A program made the translations under genes and the position numbers. A stretch of 64,000 bases of DNA, from positions 1 to 64,000 of the forward strand of contig QXXL01000036.1 in assembly GCA_009911505.1 (NCBI GenBank), read 5' to 3'. The first letter of the stretch is position 1. Each line of letters starts with the position of its first letter. The stretch is from Lachnospiraceae bacterium (lineage in GTDB: Bacteria > Bacillota > Clostridia > Lachnospirales > Lachnospiraceae). Below, piece by piece: positions 33,613 to 42,760 of this stretch. The notes under the pieces are model-generated. The model did not search any database and had not been told where the DNA came from. It saw nothing but the letters and a program-made list of their open reading frames with translations.

Positions 33613-35850
33613 TTGGAAACGCTCAAAGGATATGTAAATCAAATTATTTTTCGCAACCCAGATAACGGATACACTGTTTTTGAGATGGTGTATGAGGATA
33701 CAGAGCTAACGTGTGTTGGTACATTTCCTGTGTTAAATGAAGGGGAAAACATAAAAGTGGAAGGGGAGTACACCAACCACCCTACATATGGGAAACAATT
33801 TGCAGTCCGCAAACTGGAAGAATGCGAGCCGGAGGATGAAACGGCCATAGAACGCTATCTTGGGTCAGGTGCGATCAAAGGGGTTGGTATGTCTTTAGCG
33901 GCACGGATTGTAAGGCGGTTTAAACGGGACTCTTTTCGGATAATTGAAGAGGAGCCGGAGCGCTTAGCGGAAGTCAAAGGGATTAGCTTGCGCAAGGCGC
34001 AGGAGATTTCCGCTCAGGTTGCAGAAAAAAGGGAGCTGCGCCAGGCCATGATTTTTCTGCAGAAGTTTGGAATTTCGTTAAACCTCGCCATTAAAATTTA
34101 TAATAAATACCAGCAGGATATTTATCAGATTATGAAAGAAAACCCGTACCGCCTTGCAGACGATATACAGGGTGTCGGCTTTAAAATCGCAGACGAGATA
34201 GCGGCGAAGGCAGGTATACGCGTGGATTCTGATTTTCGGATAAAAAGCGGTATATTGTATACTTTGCTTCAGGCAGCTTCAGAAGGGCATACATATCTGC
34301 CGAAAGAAGAGTTGACGGAAAAGACAGCCGCCTTATTGGGTATAGACGCGTCCTTAATAGAAAAACACTATATGGATCTTGCAATAGAAAAAAAGCTAAT
34401 GGTAAAAGGCAGCAGCCTTTATGCGGCCTCATATTATTATATGGAATCTGCTGTTGCTGACAAGCTGCAAAAGATGAACCTTTCGTGTGCCCTGCCTGGG
34501 CAAATGCTTACACAGCGTATCCGCCAGATGGAACAGGAAAACGGGATTCAGCCTGACGGCATGCAGATGCTTGCAGTCAAAGAAGCTGTGCAAAACGGCC
34601 TTTTTATCTTGACCGGAGGTCCAGGCACAGGGAAAACTACAACGATTAACCTGATTATACGCTATTTTGAATCGGAAGGGATGGATATTTTTTTGGGGGC
34701 GCCGACTGGGCGTGCTGCAAAAAGGATGAGCGAAACGACAGGTTATGAGGCGAAGACTATCCATCGTATGCTTGAATTAAACGGAGGTGTAGAAGGGGAC
34801 ACAGGCTTTGTGCGGAACGAAAATAACCCATTGGAGGCGGACGTTATTATAATAGATGAAATGTCTATGGTGGATATTTCACTGATGCATGCATTGTTAA
34901 AAGCCATTGTACCAGGGACAAGGCTCATTTTGGTCGGCGATGTCAATCAGCTTCCGAGCGTAGGCCCCGGCTGCGTGCTTAAAGACATCATAGATTCTGG
35001 CGTATTTCCTGTAGTGGAGCTGACAAAGGTGTTCCGGCAGGCGGCAAAAAGCGACATTATACTAAATGCGCATAAAATCAATGATGGGGAAATGGTTTCC
35101 TTAGACAATCAAAGTATGGATTTCTTTTTTTTAAAACGTTATGAAGCGGATAAAATTATCCAGGTTACTATCCAGTTAATTGCACAAAAGCTGCCTCGTT
35201 TTGTAGATGCATCTCCTTTTGACATCCAGGTTCTAACGCCAATGCGAAAAGGGCTGCTTGGCGTAGAGCGTTTAAACGGAATTTTGCAGCAATACCTAAA
35301 TCCGCCCGCAAAAGATAAGAAGGAACGGGAGTATGGCGGGCATATTTTTCGTGAAGGCGATAAGGTTATGCAGATAAAAAATAACTACCAGATGGAATGG
35401 GAAATTCGCAGCAAATACGGGATTGCCCTTGAAAAGGGCGTTGGCGTTTTTAATGGTGATATGGGGATTATCAGGGAAATCAATGAATTTGCCGGCACAA
35501 TGGCGGTAGAGTTTGACGAAGCGCGCCGTGTGGAATATTCTTTAAAAAACTTGGAAGAGCTGGAACTGGCCTACGCGGTTACGATACACAAATCCCAAGG
35601 CTCGGAATACCCGGCTGCCATCATACCGCTGCTTAGCGGCCCGCAGATGTTAATGAACCGGAATTTGCTCTATACGGCCGTAACACGGGCGAGGAAATGT
35701 GTTACCTTAGTCGGGGATGAAAATACGTTTTTTTCTATGGTAAGCAACAACAGGCAGCAGAAACGCTACAGCGGCCTGTGCGATGAGATTAAAAGGAGGA
35801 ATGAAACATTACTGGAAGGACAAGTTTTGGCAAGTGGATCCGCAGGATAG
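33613..35850 (+). CDS. recD2: RecD2-type 5'-3' DNA helicase
   Basis: A 745-residue SF1B helicase. The TTG start at 33613 has GGGGAGG seven bases before it and begins METLKGYVNQIIFRNPDNGYTVF. The N-terminal OB fold and tandem helix-hairpin-helix segment (SGAIKGVGMSLAARIV) are RecD2-specific. Walker A is GGPGTGKTTT near residue 350, motif II is VIIIDEMSMVDISLM, and motif VI is MNRNLLYTAVTRARKCV, with VTIHKSQGSEYPAAI. RecD2 works in replication fork and mismatch repair. It is followed by comF as in many clostridia. Confidence 0.92.
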   Translation: METLKGYVNQIIFRNPDNGYTVFEMVYEDTELTCVGTFPVLNEGENIKVEGEYTNHPTYGKQFAVRKLEECEPEDETAIERYLGSGAIKGVGMSLAARIVRRFKRDSFRIIEEEPERLAEVKGISLRKAQEISAQVAEKRELRQAMIFLQKFGISLNLAIKIYNKYQQDIYQIMKENPYRLADDIQGVGFKIADEIAAKAGIRVDSDFRIKSGILYTLLQAASEGHTYLPKEELTEKTAALLGIDASLIEKHYMDLAIEKKLMVKGSSLYAASYYYMESAVADKLQKMNLSCALPGQMLTQRIRQMEQENGIQPDGMQMLAVKEAVQNGLFILTGGPGTGKTTTINLIIRYFESEGMDIFLGAPTGRAAKRMSETTGYEAKTIHRMLELNGGVEGDTGFVRNENNPLEADVIIIDEMSMVDISLMHALLKAIVPGTRLILVGDVNQLPSVGPGCVLKDIIDSGVFPVVELTKVFRQAAKSDIILNAHKINDGEMVSLDNQSMDFFFLKRYEADKIIQVTIQLIAQKLPRFVDASPFDIQVLTPMRKGLLGVERLNGILQQYLNPPAKDKKEREYGGHIFREGDKVMQIKNNYQMEWEIRSKYGIALEKGVGVFNGDMGIIREINEFAGTMAVEFDEARRVEYSLKNLEELELAYAVTIHKSQGSEYPAAIIPLLSGPQMLMNRNLLYTAVTRARKCVTLVGDENTFFSMVSNNRQQKRYSGLCDEIKRRNETLLEGQVLASGSAG

Positions 35851-35855
35851 ACGGC

Positions 35856-36551
35856 TTGCTTTTGGATTTTTTGTATCCGCCGCGCTGTCCCGTATGTGAC
35901 AAGCCCGCCCTGCCAGGGGAAGGGATTTGCGGGGCATGTAAAAACAAATTACACTTTGTGGCACAGCCTTCATGTATGAAATGCGGAAAGCCGCTGGCGG
36001 GGGAAAGAGAAGAATACTGCATGGACTGCAGGCGTAAAAAACGCGCCTTTTTGCAGGGAAAGGCGCTGTGGATATACGAAGAAGGCATAAGGGAGTCCAT
36101 TTATCGTTTTAAATACCGTGACAGGCGGGAATATGCGGGCGTCTATGCCAGTGAACTGGCTGTACGGTATGGAGGGTGGATAAAGCGGCAGGGCATACAA
36201 GCCATTGTCCCGGTTCCACTCCACAAAAAGCGTAAGAGAAAACGGGGCTATAACCAGGCAGAGCTTTTGGCAAAAGAGCTTGGCAGGCTTTTGGAAATTC
36301 CAGTTGACACAGGGCTGTTGGTGCGGGTGCGCGATACAAAGCCCCAGAAAACTTTAAATGACATAGAACGAAAAAATAATCTCAAAGAGGCTTTTAAAAC
36401 GACGCAAAATATTGTACAATTAAATTATATTTTAGTAGTTGATGATATCTATACGACAGGGAGCACATTGGACGCGGCAGCCAAAGCCTTAACGGATGCA
36501 GGTGCAAAAGGGGTGTATACCTGCTGTATCAGTATAGGAAGCGACAGTTAG
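35856..36551 (+). CDS. comF: ComF-family amidophosphoribosyltransferase-like protein
   Basis: A 231-residue protein with an N-terminal zinc ribbon (PRCPVCDKPAL, GICGACKNKLHF, SCMKCGKPL, YCMDCRRKK) and a phosphoribosyltransferase domain with VPVPLHKKRKRKRGYNQAELL and the PRPP loop ILVVDDIYTTGSTLDAAA. The frame has no ATG; a TTG at 35856, six bases after the recD2 stop, is the likely coupled start. ComF aids DNA uptake in Bacillus, but this family is also widespread in bacteria not known to be competent. Confidence 0.88.
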   Translation: MLLDFLYPPRCPVCDKPALPGEGICGACKNKLHFVAQPSCMKCGKPLAGEREEYCMDCRRKKRAFLQGKALWIYEEGIRESIYRFKYRDRREYAGVYASELAVRYGGWIKRQGIQAIVPVPLHKKRKRKRGYNQAELLAKELGRLLEIPVDTGLLVRVRDTKPQKTLNDIERKNNLKEAFKTTQNIVQLNYILVVDDIYTTGSTLDAAAKALTDAGAKGVYTCCISIGSDS

Positions 36552-36562
36552 GAGGAGTTTAC

Positions 36563-36970
36563 ATGGATGTAAGAAGTTGTAAAAATTGTGGAAGGTTGTT
36601 TAATTATCTGCAGGGGCCGCCGATATGCCAGGCGTGCAAGCAGAAGCTGGAGGATAAGTTTATTGAGGTAAGGGACTATATCCGGGAATACGATTCCGCT
36701 ACGATGCAGGAGATTGCGGAAGCTACAGATACCACCGTAAAACAGATCAAGCAGTGGGTGCGTGAGGAACGCCTGACATTTTCTGACAAGTCCCCCGTTG
36801 GGATTGAGTGTGAAACCTGCGGCACAATGATCCGTACTGGGCGTTTTTGTGATAAGTGTAAGAATAATATGGCGTCTACGCTGACAAAGATGTATGCTGT
36901 GACACCGCCAAAACAGGATAAGGCGAAGGGCAAGGATAAGGATAGGATGCGGTTTTTGGATAAGTCATAA
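36563..36970 (+). CDS. yvyF: flagellar operon protein YvyF (TIGR03826 family)
   Basis: A 135-residue protein with an N-terminal zinc ribbon (SCKNCGRLFNYLQGPPICQACKQK), a helix-turn-helix-like segment (MQEIAEATDTTVKQIKQWVR), and a second ribbon (ECETCGTMIRTGRFCDKCKNN). It matches the TIGR03826/YvyF family that stands between comF and flgM in flagellated Firmicutes. Here the sialidase follows, so flgM, flgN and flgK are not in their usual place. It may act as a regulator of flagellar genes; its exact role is unknown. Confidence 0.85.
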   Translation: MDVRSCKNCGRLFNYLQGPPICQACKQKLEDKFIEVRDYIREYDSATMQEIAEATDTTVKQIKQWVREERLTFSDKSPVGIECETCGTMIRTGRFCDKCKNNMASTLTKMYAVTPPKQDKAKGKDKDRMRFLDKS

Positions 36971-36997
36971 ATATAAGAATACAAAATGGAGGTGGCT

Positions 36998-39900
36998 ATG
37001 TATCAGAAAATGAAGTTTCAACGGGTATCTAAGCGTTGTATTAGCATGGCGCTTGCAGGGGTTCTGGCGTGTTCTTTGATTCCGCCAGTTCCTCAGAGGG
37101 TTTCGGCTGCACAAGGGGATAAGCCGGTAATGTTAAAAGCAGGCAGTATTCCAGCAACGGAGGATCAGGTGACATATGGCGAGCCGTTTGCACAGTGGAC
37201 GGCGGGCAGTAAATTTTTCCGTATCCCAGCGCTGGTGACACTCCAGGACGGTTCTCTTCTTGCTACTGCAGATGCCAGGTGGGAGACAACCGGAGACGGC
37301 GGAGGATTAGATTCGATTGCTTCTATTTCCGTAGATGGCGGGAATACATGGAACTATAGCTTTCCGTTGTTTTTCCCGGACAGTGACGGATATGCAGGGC
37401 CGTCTGCGACGACCATTATCGATCCTGGCGTTGTAGAGGGTCCGGATGGAACCATTTATTTTATCGCGGACGTTAACCCGACTGGGAGTACGACGATGTA
37501 TAAGACGATTGGGACTGGGACTGGCTATGTAACTGTAGACAACGGCCAGGATCAGGGGCGCTACCTGGCATTGACCGAGGATTATAATAATGTAGAAACC
37601 ACTCCGTCTGATCAAGATCTGGAAAAATACCCATATTACGTTGGAGATCTGGATGAAGACGGATATGCCTTGATTTTAAGGCGTGAAGATGGAAGCGAGA
37701 CTGGCTATGGCGTAGATGAATGGTTTAACATCTATACGGTAGAGGGCGGTGAATTTATTGACAACCTGACGCAAAAGCAGGTGAATTCGGATGTAGATAT
37801 CCAGCAGAACGCATTTTACAAGGATTCCAGATTCCATGTATACAGCATTGATTATCTGTGGGTTGTGACATCCAAAGACGGTGGCAGGACGTGGGAGCAT
37901 CCGCGTGATCTGACAGATCAGATTAAGCGCCACACAGACGAACATGCGCTCTTGGTTTCCCCAGGGCAGGGGATTACTACTTCACAGGGCGATATCGTAA
38001 TAGGCTTTTACGATCATGGGGTAGACGAAGAAAATGCAAGCCTGGTATACTCGACGGACAATGGGCAGACCTGGGATCGGACAGAAGACATGCAGCGGAC
38101 TCAAAACGGCGGCTTTTGGACTTCCGAGAATGAAGTCGTAGAACTGTGGGACGGTACACTGCGTATGTTCGCACGCAATGGCCAGGGCAGGATATGCTAT
38201 GCGGATATTACGAAAAATGATGAGGGCGGGTATACAATGAGCCCTACATCTGTACGGACAGAAGTTAGCGCTACAAGTACCTGTAATGTTACTGCAATCA
38301 GCTATTCTAAGCCGATCGACGGAAAACAGGCTATTTTAGTTGCATGCCCGACTGGAGGAACCCGTGCAAAGGGCAAGATATTTACATTTTTGGTAGAAGA
38401 AGACAACTCCCTGTCCCTTTATAATACTATCGACGTTCCGGAAGCCGAAACCGGATTTGTGTATGCCTGCTTAACGGAGATGCAGGACGGTACGGTCGCC
38501 TTGTTATGGGAGCCAAATAAATGGGATTCGACACAGGTTTCTATCCTGTTTGACAAATTCAGTATTTTAGATCTTGCACCGCAGGCGCAGATTGAAGATG
38601 TTACTGTTAATGTAGAGCTTGGGCTTGACGGTACATATACCAGAACCTACGATGCGTTGGGCGAACCAGAGGTTACGTTAGATCCGGATGGGATGATTGC
38701 GGTGGCAGAAACAGAGTCTGGGCCAGACGGCTGGACAGTCACTATTTCTGCTCTTGGCGAAGGCATAACAAAGGCTGTTATTGACGGCGTCCTCTATAAA
38801 ATAAAAGTAACGGACGATGCCTGGGAGGATATCCCCGGCTGTACTCATGCCAATACCTATACCAGGGGGGAATGTGCGGCGGACTGCTTTGACGACGGAT
38901 ATACTGGCGAATTGGCGTGCAGCGCTTGCGGCGCAACAATAAGCGAAGGGGATCGTATTCCTGCAACGGGGCACGATTGGGATGAAGGCATTGTCACAAA
39001 AATGGTTACGTCCACGGAGAATGGTGAAAAAGTACACCATTGTAAAAACGAGCCGTTCCATACCAGGATAGAGGTGATTTATGCATCTGCTTACGCACCG
39101 TTTATAGACGCATACGGGGAAGCGGGCAAAGCGCTTGCGCAGGCAGGCGCCTATACATCCCAGAGCCTGGCAAGGCTAAGCGGCGTATATTCCGACCAGA
39201 AGCAGGCTGCTAAAAGCGGTGCAGGCCGCAGAGAGCTGTATGAAGGCGCTAAAGAGCTGCGCGAAGCGCTGGAAGCGCTGGTGACAAGGCCGGTCAGTGT
39301 TTTAAAATCAGAACTTGCGTCTGCTGTGGCAGCGGCGCGCCTGGATTATGAAGCAGGTAAGGGAAGCCTGCCAGATCAGGCTTGGAATGATTTTAAAGAG
39401 GCATATGAGAAAGCCACAAGCGTAAACGCAGAAGCCGGGGCAAACGAGCTTTGGGCGTTGAAGGATAATTTAACCAAAGCACATCAAAGTGTAAGGAATG
39501 CCAAAATACAGCAGGATCTTGCGGCTGCCAAAACGGAGCTGGCAGCAGGGGTTGCGGCGGCAAAAGCCATTTATGATGCAGGAAGCAGCGGATATACCCA
39601 GGATTCCTGGAAGGCGTTTTCGGATGCGTACCAGGCGGCAGCAGGTGCGTCGTCGTTGTCCGATGCAGCGGCAATCCGCAGTATCCTTGGGACGCTGCAG
39701 AATGCACAGGCAGGGCTGGTTAAAGCTGCGGATCCTATAGAGGCCCCGATCAAAGACGGCGCCGTTATTCAGTATAAAAACGTGCGGTATAAGGTATTGA
39801 GCGCGGCGAAGAAAACGGTAGCTGCCACAAAGGGCTTAAAAAAGAGCGAGAAGAAAGTAACGATTCCGGCGACTGTAAATATAAACGGCGTGAAATGTAC

Positions 39901-40189
39901 GGTTGTGCAGGTTGGAGCGAATGCGTTTAAGGGGTACAGCAAGCTCACAGAGGTAACGGTCGGCAAGCATGTTACAGAGATTGGAAAGAACGCATTTGCT
40001 GGATGTAAGAAGCTGGCGAAAATGACATTAAAGGGGACGAAGCTGACGTCGGTGAAAGAGAAGGCGTTTAAGAATACGTCTGCGAAGCTGAAAGTTGCCG
40101 TGCCCAAGGGGCTTAAGAAGGCGAGACGGCAGGCGCTTTTGAGGAAGCTGAAAACAGCTGGGGCAAGTAAGAAGGTTGTGGTGAAATAG
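36998..40189 (+). CDS. nanH: secreted multidomain sialidase (GH33)
   Basis: A 1063-residue exported enzyme that removes terminal sialic acid from glycans. ATG 36998 follows GGAGGTGGCT. Residues 1-35 are a signal peptide. The catalytic propeller has FRIPAL (residue 74, first Arg of the triad), Asp-boxes SVDGGNTW (111), SKDGGRTW (292) and STDNGQTW (352), and the YACLTEMQDGTVALLWE strand (487) with the likely Tyr nucleophile nearby. Next are an Ig-like part, a Cys-rich module, and FIVAR-like helical repeats (about 690-905). The end is a leucine-rich BspA-type repeat (NAFKGYSKLTEVTVGKHVTE). There is no LPXTG anchor. It indicates mucin use. Confidence 0.88.
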   Translation: MYQKMKFQRVSKRCISMALAGVLACSLIPPVPQRVSAAQGDKPVMLKAGSIPATEDQVTYGEPFAQWTAGSKFFRIPALVTLQDGSLLATADARWETTGDGGGLDSIASISVDGGNTWNYSFPLFFPDSDGYAGPSATTIIDPGVVEGPDGTIYFIADVNPTGSTTMYKTIGTGTGYVTVDNGQDQGRYLALTEDYNNVETTPSDQDLEKYPYYVGDLDEDGYALILRREDGSETGYGVDEWFNIYTVEGGEFIDNLTQKQVNSDVDIQQNAFYKDSRFHVYSIDYLWVVTSKDGGRTWEHPRDLTDQIKRHTDEHALLVSPGQGITTSQGDIVIGFYDHGVDEENASLVYSTDNGQTWDRTEDMQRTQNGGFWTSENEVVELWDGTLRMFARNGQGRICYADITKNDEGGYTMSPTSVRTEVSATSTCNVTAISYSKPIDGKQAILVACPTGGTRAKGKIFTFLVEEDNSLSLYNTIDVPEAETGFVYACLTEMQDGTVALLWEPNKWDSTQVSILFDKFSILDLAPQAQIEDVTVNVELGLDGTYTRTYDALGEPEVTLDPDGMIAVAETESGPDGWTVTISALGEGITKAVIDGVLYKIKVTDDAWEDIPGCTHANTYTRGECAADCFDDGYTGELACSACGATISEGDRIPATGHDWDEGIVTKMVTSTENGEKVHHCKNEPFHTRIEVIYASAYAPFIDAYGEAGKALAQAGAYTSQSLARLSGVYSDQKQAAKSGAGRRELYEGAKELREALEALVTRPVSVLKSELASAVAAARLDYEAGKGSLPDQAWNDFKEAYEKATSVNAEAGANELWALKDNLTKAHQSVRNAKIQQDLAAAKTELAAGVAAAKAIYDAGSSGYTQDSWKAFSDAYQAAAGASSLSDAAAIRSILGTLQNAQAGLVKAADPIEAPIKDGAVIQYKNVRYKVLSAAKKTVAATKGLKKSEKKVTIPATVNINGVKCTVVQVGANAFKGYSKLTEVTVGKHVTEIGKNAFAGCKKLAKMTLKGTKLTSVKEKAFKNTSAKLKVAVPKGLKKARRQALLRKLKTAGASKKVVVK

Positions 40190-40212
40190 TTACTTATGTG
40201 ATTTAGGGGGTG

Positions 40213-40248
40213 TCAGCCAGGGGGCAGCGGAATCCGCCCCCTGGCTGA
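40213..40248. repeat. perfect 13-bp hairpin after the sialidase
   Basis: TCAGCCAGGGGGC and its complement enclose a 10-base loop. No T-run follows, so termination is more likely at the stem at 40302. The same CCCCCTGGCTG phrase occurs in the gap near 49940. Confidence 0.7.
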
Positions 40249-40301
40249 TATAAAAAAATCCGAATGCCATGTATCCCAGGTAAATGCATGGTATGCGTTT
40301 G

Positions 40302-40329
40302 GAATCCTGTAAGCAGGGATTCTTTTTTT
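40302..40329 (+). terminator. rho-independent terminator downstream of the sialidase gene
   Basis: GAATCC pairs with GGATTC around a short loop, followed by seven T. It ends the transcript of the sialidase, about 110 bases past the stop codon. Confidence 0.75.
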
Positions 40330-40339
40330 ATGGAAAAAC

Positions 40340-40367
40340 TTGCATTTAAAACGTTGTATGGTATACT
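40340..40367 (+). promoter_or_regulatory. promoter for the cdaA-region operon
   Basis: TTGCAT (40340-40345), a 16-base spacer and TATACT (40362-40367) lie 40 bases before the membrane protein start at 40408 and right after a terminator. Confidence 0.55.
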
Positions 40368-40407
40368 AATAGCGAATATGCTATTCCAAAAAGATTCGGG
40401 GGATGTT

Positions 40408-40806
40408 ATGTTAAACCAGGAACGTGTATGCGAAATGACCAGGCTTGCTATCTTTGATCAAAAGGAAGGGCGCGGCTGCCGTCCGATGATTCAGTATTTC
40501 CGTAAAGACTATATTGCCAAAGAGCTTCTGAAAAGTTTTATTTCGGGGACGGCCGCTTATTTCATCTTTTTAGGGACAGTTGCCTTATACTATATGGAAG
40601 AAATATTAGAGCAGATCAATTCCATAGACATCCGTCAGGCTGTGATCCGGGGGATTTTAATTTATGTGGCGTGTATGGCGGTATATCTTTCCATTACTTA
40701 CGCGGTCTATCATCAGCGGTATACAAAAGGGCGTCAGAAGGTAAAACAATATTACCTTCATTTGAAACGTGTCAATAGGATATACCATGAAGAAGATCAG
40801 GTGTAA
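40408..40806 (+). CDS. hypothetical membrane protein upstream of the cdaA cluster
   Basis: A 132-residue protein starting MLNQERVCEMTRLAIFDQK at ATG 40408, behind GGGGG; upstream in-frame codons belong to the terminator and promoter. Two membrane segments (about 46-64 and 83-103) are followed by a basic tail. I do not recognise a defined family, though its place beside the next membrane gene and cdaA is one I associate with Lachnospiraceae. The role is unknown. Confidence 0.65.
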   Translation: MLNQERVCEMTRLAIFDQKEGRGCRPMIQYFRKDYIAKELLKSFISGTAAYFIFLGTVALYYMEEILEQINSIDIRQAVIRGILIYVACMAVYLSITYAVYHQRYTKGRQKVKQYYLHLKRVNRIYHEEDQV

Positions 40807-40830
40807 CTGTGGGCAAGGAGGGGGCAGGAC

Positions 40831-41814
40831 GTGACGGTTTTATTGGAGTTAAAAGAAAAGTTAAAAATCACATACGGGAAGTACGATATATATTTAAACC
40901 CGTTGTTTAAATTTATGCTAGCAGCATGTGTTTTTTGGATTATTAATGGTAATATTGGTTATATGGCAAGGGTGAAATCTTTGCCTGTGGGGCTTGTGCT
41001 AGCGCTTTTTTGTTCTATTCTTCCGCTTGGGGCAATGATTGTTGTGGCAGCAGCTGTTATTCTTTTGCATTTATATGCTTTAGCGCTTGAAGTGGCAGCA
41101 GTGGCATTTGTACTGTTTGTCCTAATGGGGCTTTTGTATTTTAGGTTTGCGCCCCGTGACGGGATTTATACTGTTTTAATGCCGCTTTGCCTGCATTATA
41201 ATATTGGCCCGGTTATGCCGATGGCAGTCGGGCTTTTGGGGAAGGCATATTCGGTGGTTTCCATATTCTGTGGAACGGTAGTTTGGTTTTTCCTGAATGG
41301 GGTAAAGCAGAACCAGGCTGTGTTTGGCAGTAGTGGGCAGGATACCGCGTCTTCTAAGCTGACGGTGGCGCTCAATCAGATTATGGGCAATAAGGAGATG
41401 TTTTTAACGCTGGCAGCTTTTATAATGGTGACGGCGGTTGTTTATGTAGTACGCAGGCTTTCAGTGGATTATGCCTGGACAGCAGCAATTATTATTGGGG
41501 GGCTTGTGAATTTTGTTGTATTGTTTGCGGGTTATCTTGCGCTTGGAATTACCGGCAGGACTGTGGGCCTTATTGTAAGCTCACTGTTGGGCCTTGTAAT
41601 ATCTTTGATTTTGGAATTTTTATACTTTAATTTGGATTATACCAGGACAGAGCGGGTACAATTTGAAGATGACGAATATTATTATTATGTCAAGGCAGTC
41701 CCCAAAATGTATGTGGCAAAGAAAGAAAAACGGGTGAAGCGTTTCAGCTCAAAAGGCGGGGGACGGGTATCAAAAAAGCAGGTTTCAGATAAAATAGAAA
41801 GAAAGTTAAGATAA
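40831..41814 (+). CDS. hypothetical polytopic membrane protein
   Basis: A 327-residue protein with a GTG start at 40831 after AAGGAGGG. There are seven or eight hydrophobic segments between residues 24 and 275, a soluble loop near 165-185, and a strongly basic C-terminal tail (about residues 295-327) after a YYYYVKAVPKMYVAKKEK segment. No family was recognised. It precedes cdaA by 40 bases and is probably in the same operon, so a link with cell-wall or c-di-AMP control is possible but unproven. Confidence 0.7.
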   Translation: MTVLLELKEKLKITYGKYDIYLNPLFKFMLAACVFWIINGNIGYMARVKSLPVGLVLALFCSILPLGAMIVVAAAVILLHLYALALEVAAVAFVLFVLMGLLYFRFAPRDGIYTVLMPLCLHYNIGPVMPMAVGLLGKAYSVVSIFCGTVVWFFLNGVKQNQAVFGSSGQDTASSKLTVALNQIMGNKEMFLTLAAFIMVTAVVYVVRRLSVDYAWTAAIIIGGLVNFVVLFAGYLALGITGRTVGLIVSSLLGLVISLILEFLYFNLDYTRTERVQFEDDEYYYYVKAVPKMYVAKKEKRVKRFSSKGGGRVSKKQVSDKIERKLR

Positions 41815-41854
41815 AGCTGGCGGGAGTGGAATGGCATGAAAGGAAGTGGGGCGC

Positions 41855-42760
41855 ATGGAACATATGCTGACAAGGGTTTCCCTGTTCCGGGATAAATATC
41901 TGACGTGGATCGATTTGCCGGTAATCACGTTTGTGGATATTATAGAGATTATCATTATAGCGTTCTTATTCTATACAATCCTGGTGTGGATTAAAAGCAC
42001 AAGGGCATGGATGCTGTTCAAAGGCTTGATGGTAATTCTGGCGTTTTTTATGCTGGCGGCAGTATTTCAGATGAATACGATACTGTGGCTGGCGGAGAAA
42101 GCCGTAAATGTAGGCGTAATTGCGATTGTGGTTATTTTTCAGCCGGAGATGAGGAGGGCGCTTGAACAGCTCGGGCAGAAGACCTTTTTAAAAGGGTTTG
42201 CTGTGTTTAATATCGGCAGGGAAGAAACAGAAAAAATCAGCCAGAAGACGATTAATGAACTGGTGCGCGCCTGCTTTGAGATGAGTAAGGTCAAGACGGG
42301 TGCACTGATTGTCATTGAAGACAATGTTGTGCTTTCCGAGTACGAGAGGACCGGAATTGCCTTGGATGCAGTATTAACGAACCAGCTTCTGATCAATATC
42401 TTTGAAAAGAATACGCCGCTGCATGACGGCGCAATTATTGTACGCGGGGACCGGATTGTATCCGCAACCTGCTATTTGCCCCTTTCCGATAATATGGAGT
42501 TAAGCAAGGAACTGGGCACCAGGCACCGGGCAGCTGTTGGGATCAGCGAGGTCAGCGATTCACTTACAATTGTTGTGTCGGAGGAAAACGGCAGGGTGTC
42601 GGTAGCCACAGGAGGCAGGCTTATCCGGGAGTTAGACCAGGAGGGGCTGCGCGGGTATTTAAAGTCGTTAAATAAATATGAGCCGGAAAACAAGCGTATG
42701 GGCTTGCTCAAAAGGAGGCTTAGGAATGCTAAAAAAGACAATAAAGTGGATGACGAATAA
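41855..42760 (+). CDS. cdaA: diadenylate cyclase (c-di-AMP synthase)
   Basis: A 301-residue membrane enzyme that makes c-di-AMP from two ATP. ATG 41855 follows AGGAAG. Three membrane helices span residues 24-100. The DAC domain follows with GALIVIEDNVVLSEYERTG, the catalytic LHDGAIIVRG motif and the GTRHRAAVG motif. c-di-AMP controls osmolyte uptake and wall integrity. The next gene, its regulator cdaR, overlaps it by 35 bases, then glmM follows: the conserved cdaA-cdaR-glmM order of Firmicutes. Confidence 0.95.
   Translation: MEHMLTRVSLFRDKYLTWIDLPVITFVDIIEIIIIAFLFYTILVWIKSTRAWMLFKGLMVILAFFMLAAVFQMNTILWLAEKAVNVGVIAIVVIFQPEMRRALEQLGQKTFLKGFAVFNIGREETEKISQKTINELVRACFEMSKVKTGALIVIEDNVVLSEYERTGIALDAVLTNQLLINIFEKNTPLHDGAIIVRGDRIVSATCYLPLSDNMELSKELGTRHRAAVGISEVSDSLTIVVSEENGRVSVATGGRLIRELDQEGLRGYLKSLNKYEPENKRMGLLKRRLRNAKKDNKVDDE

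Noticed and set aside
40213-40248. Calling this hairpin the sialidase terminator
   Set aside because: It lacks a T-run on either strand, while the stem at 40302-40329 has one and fits better.
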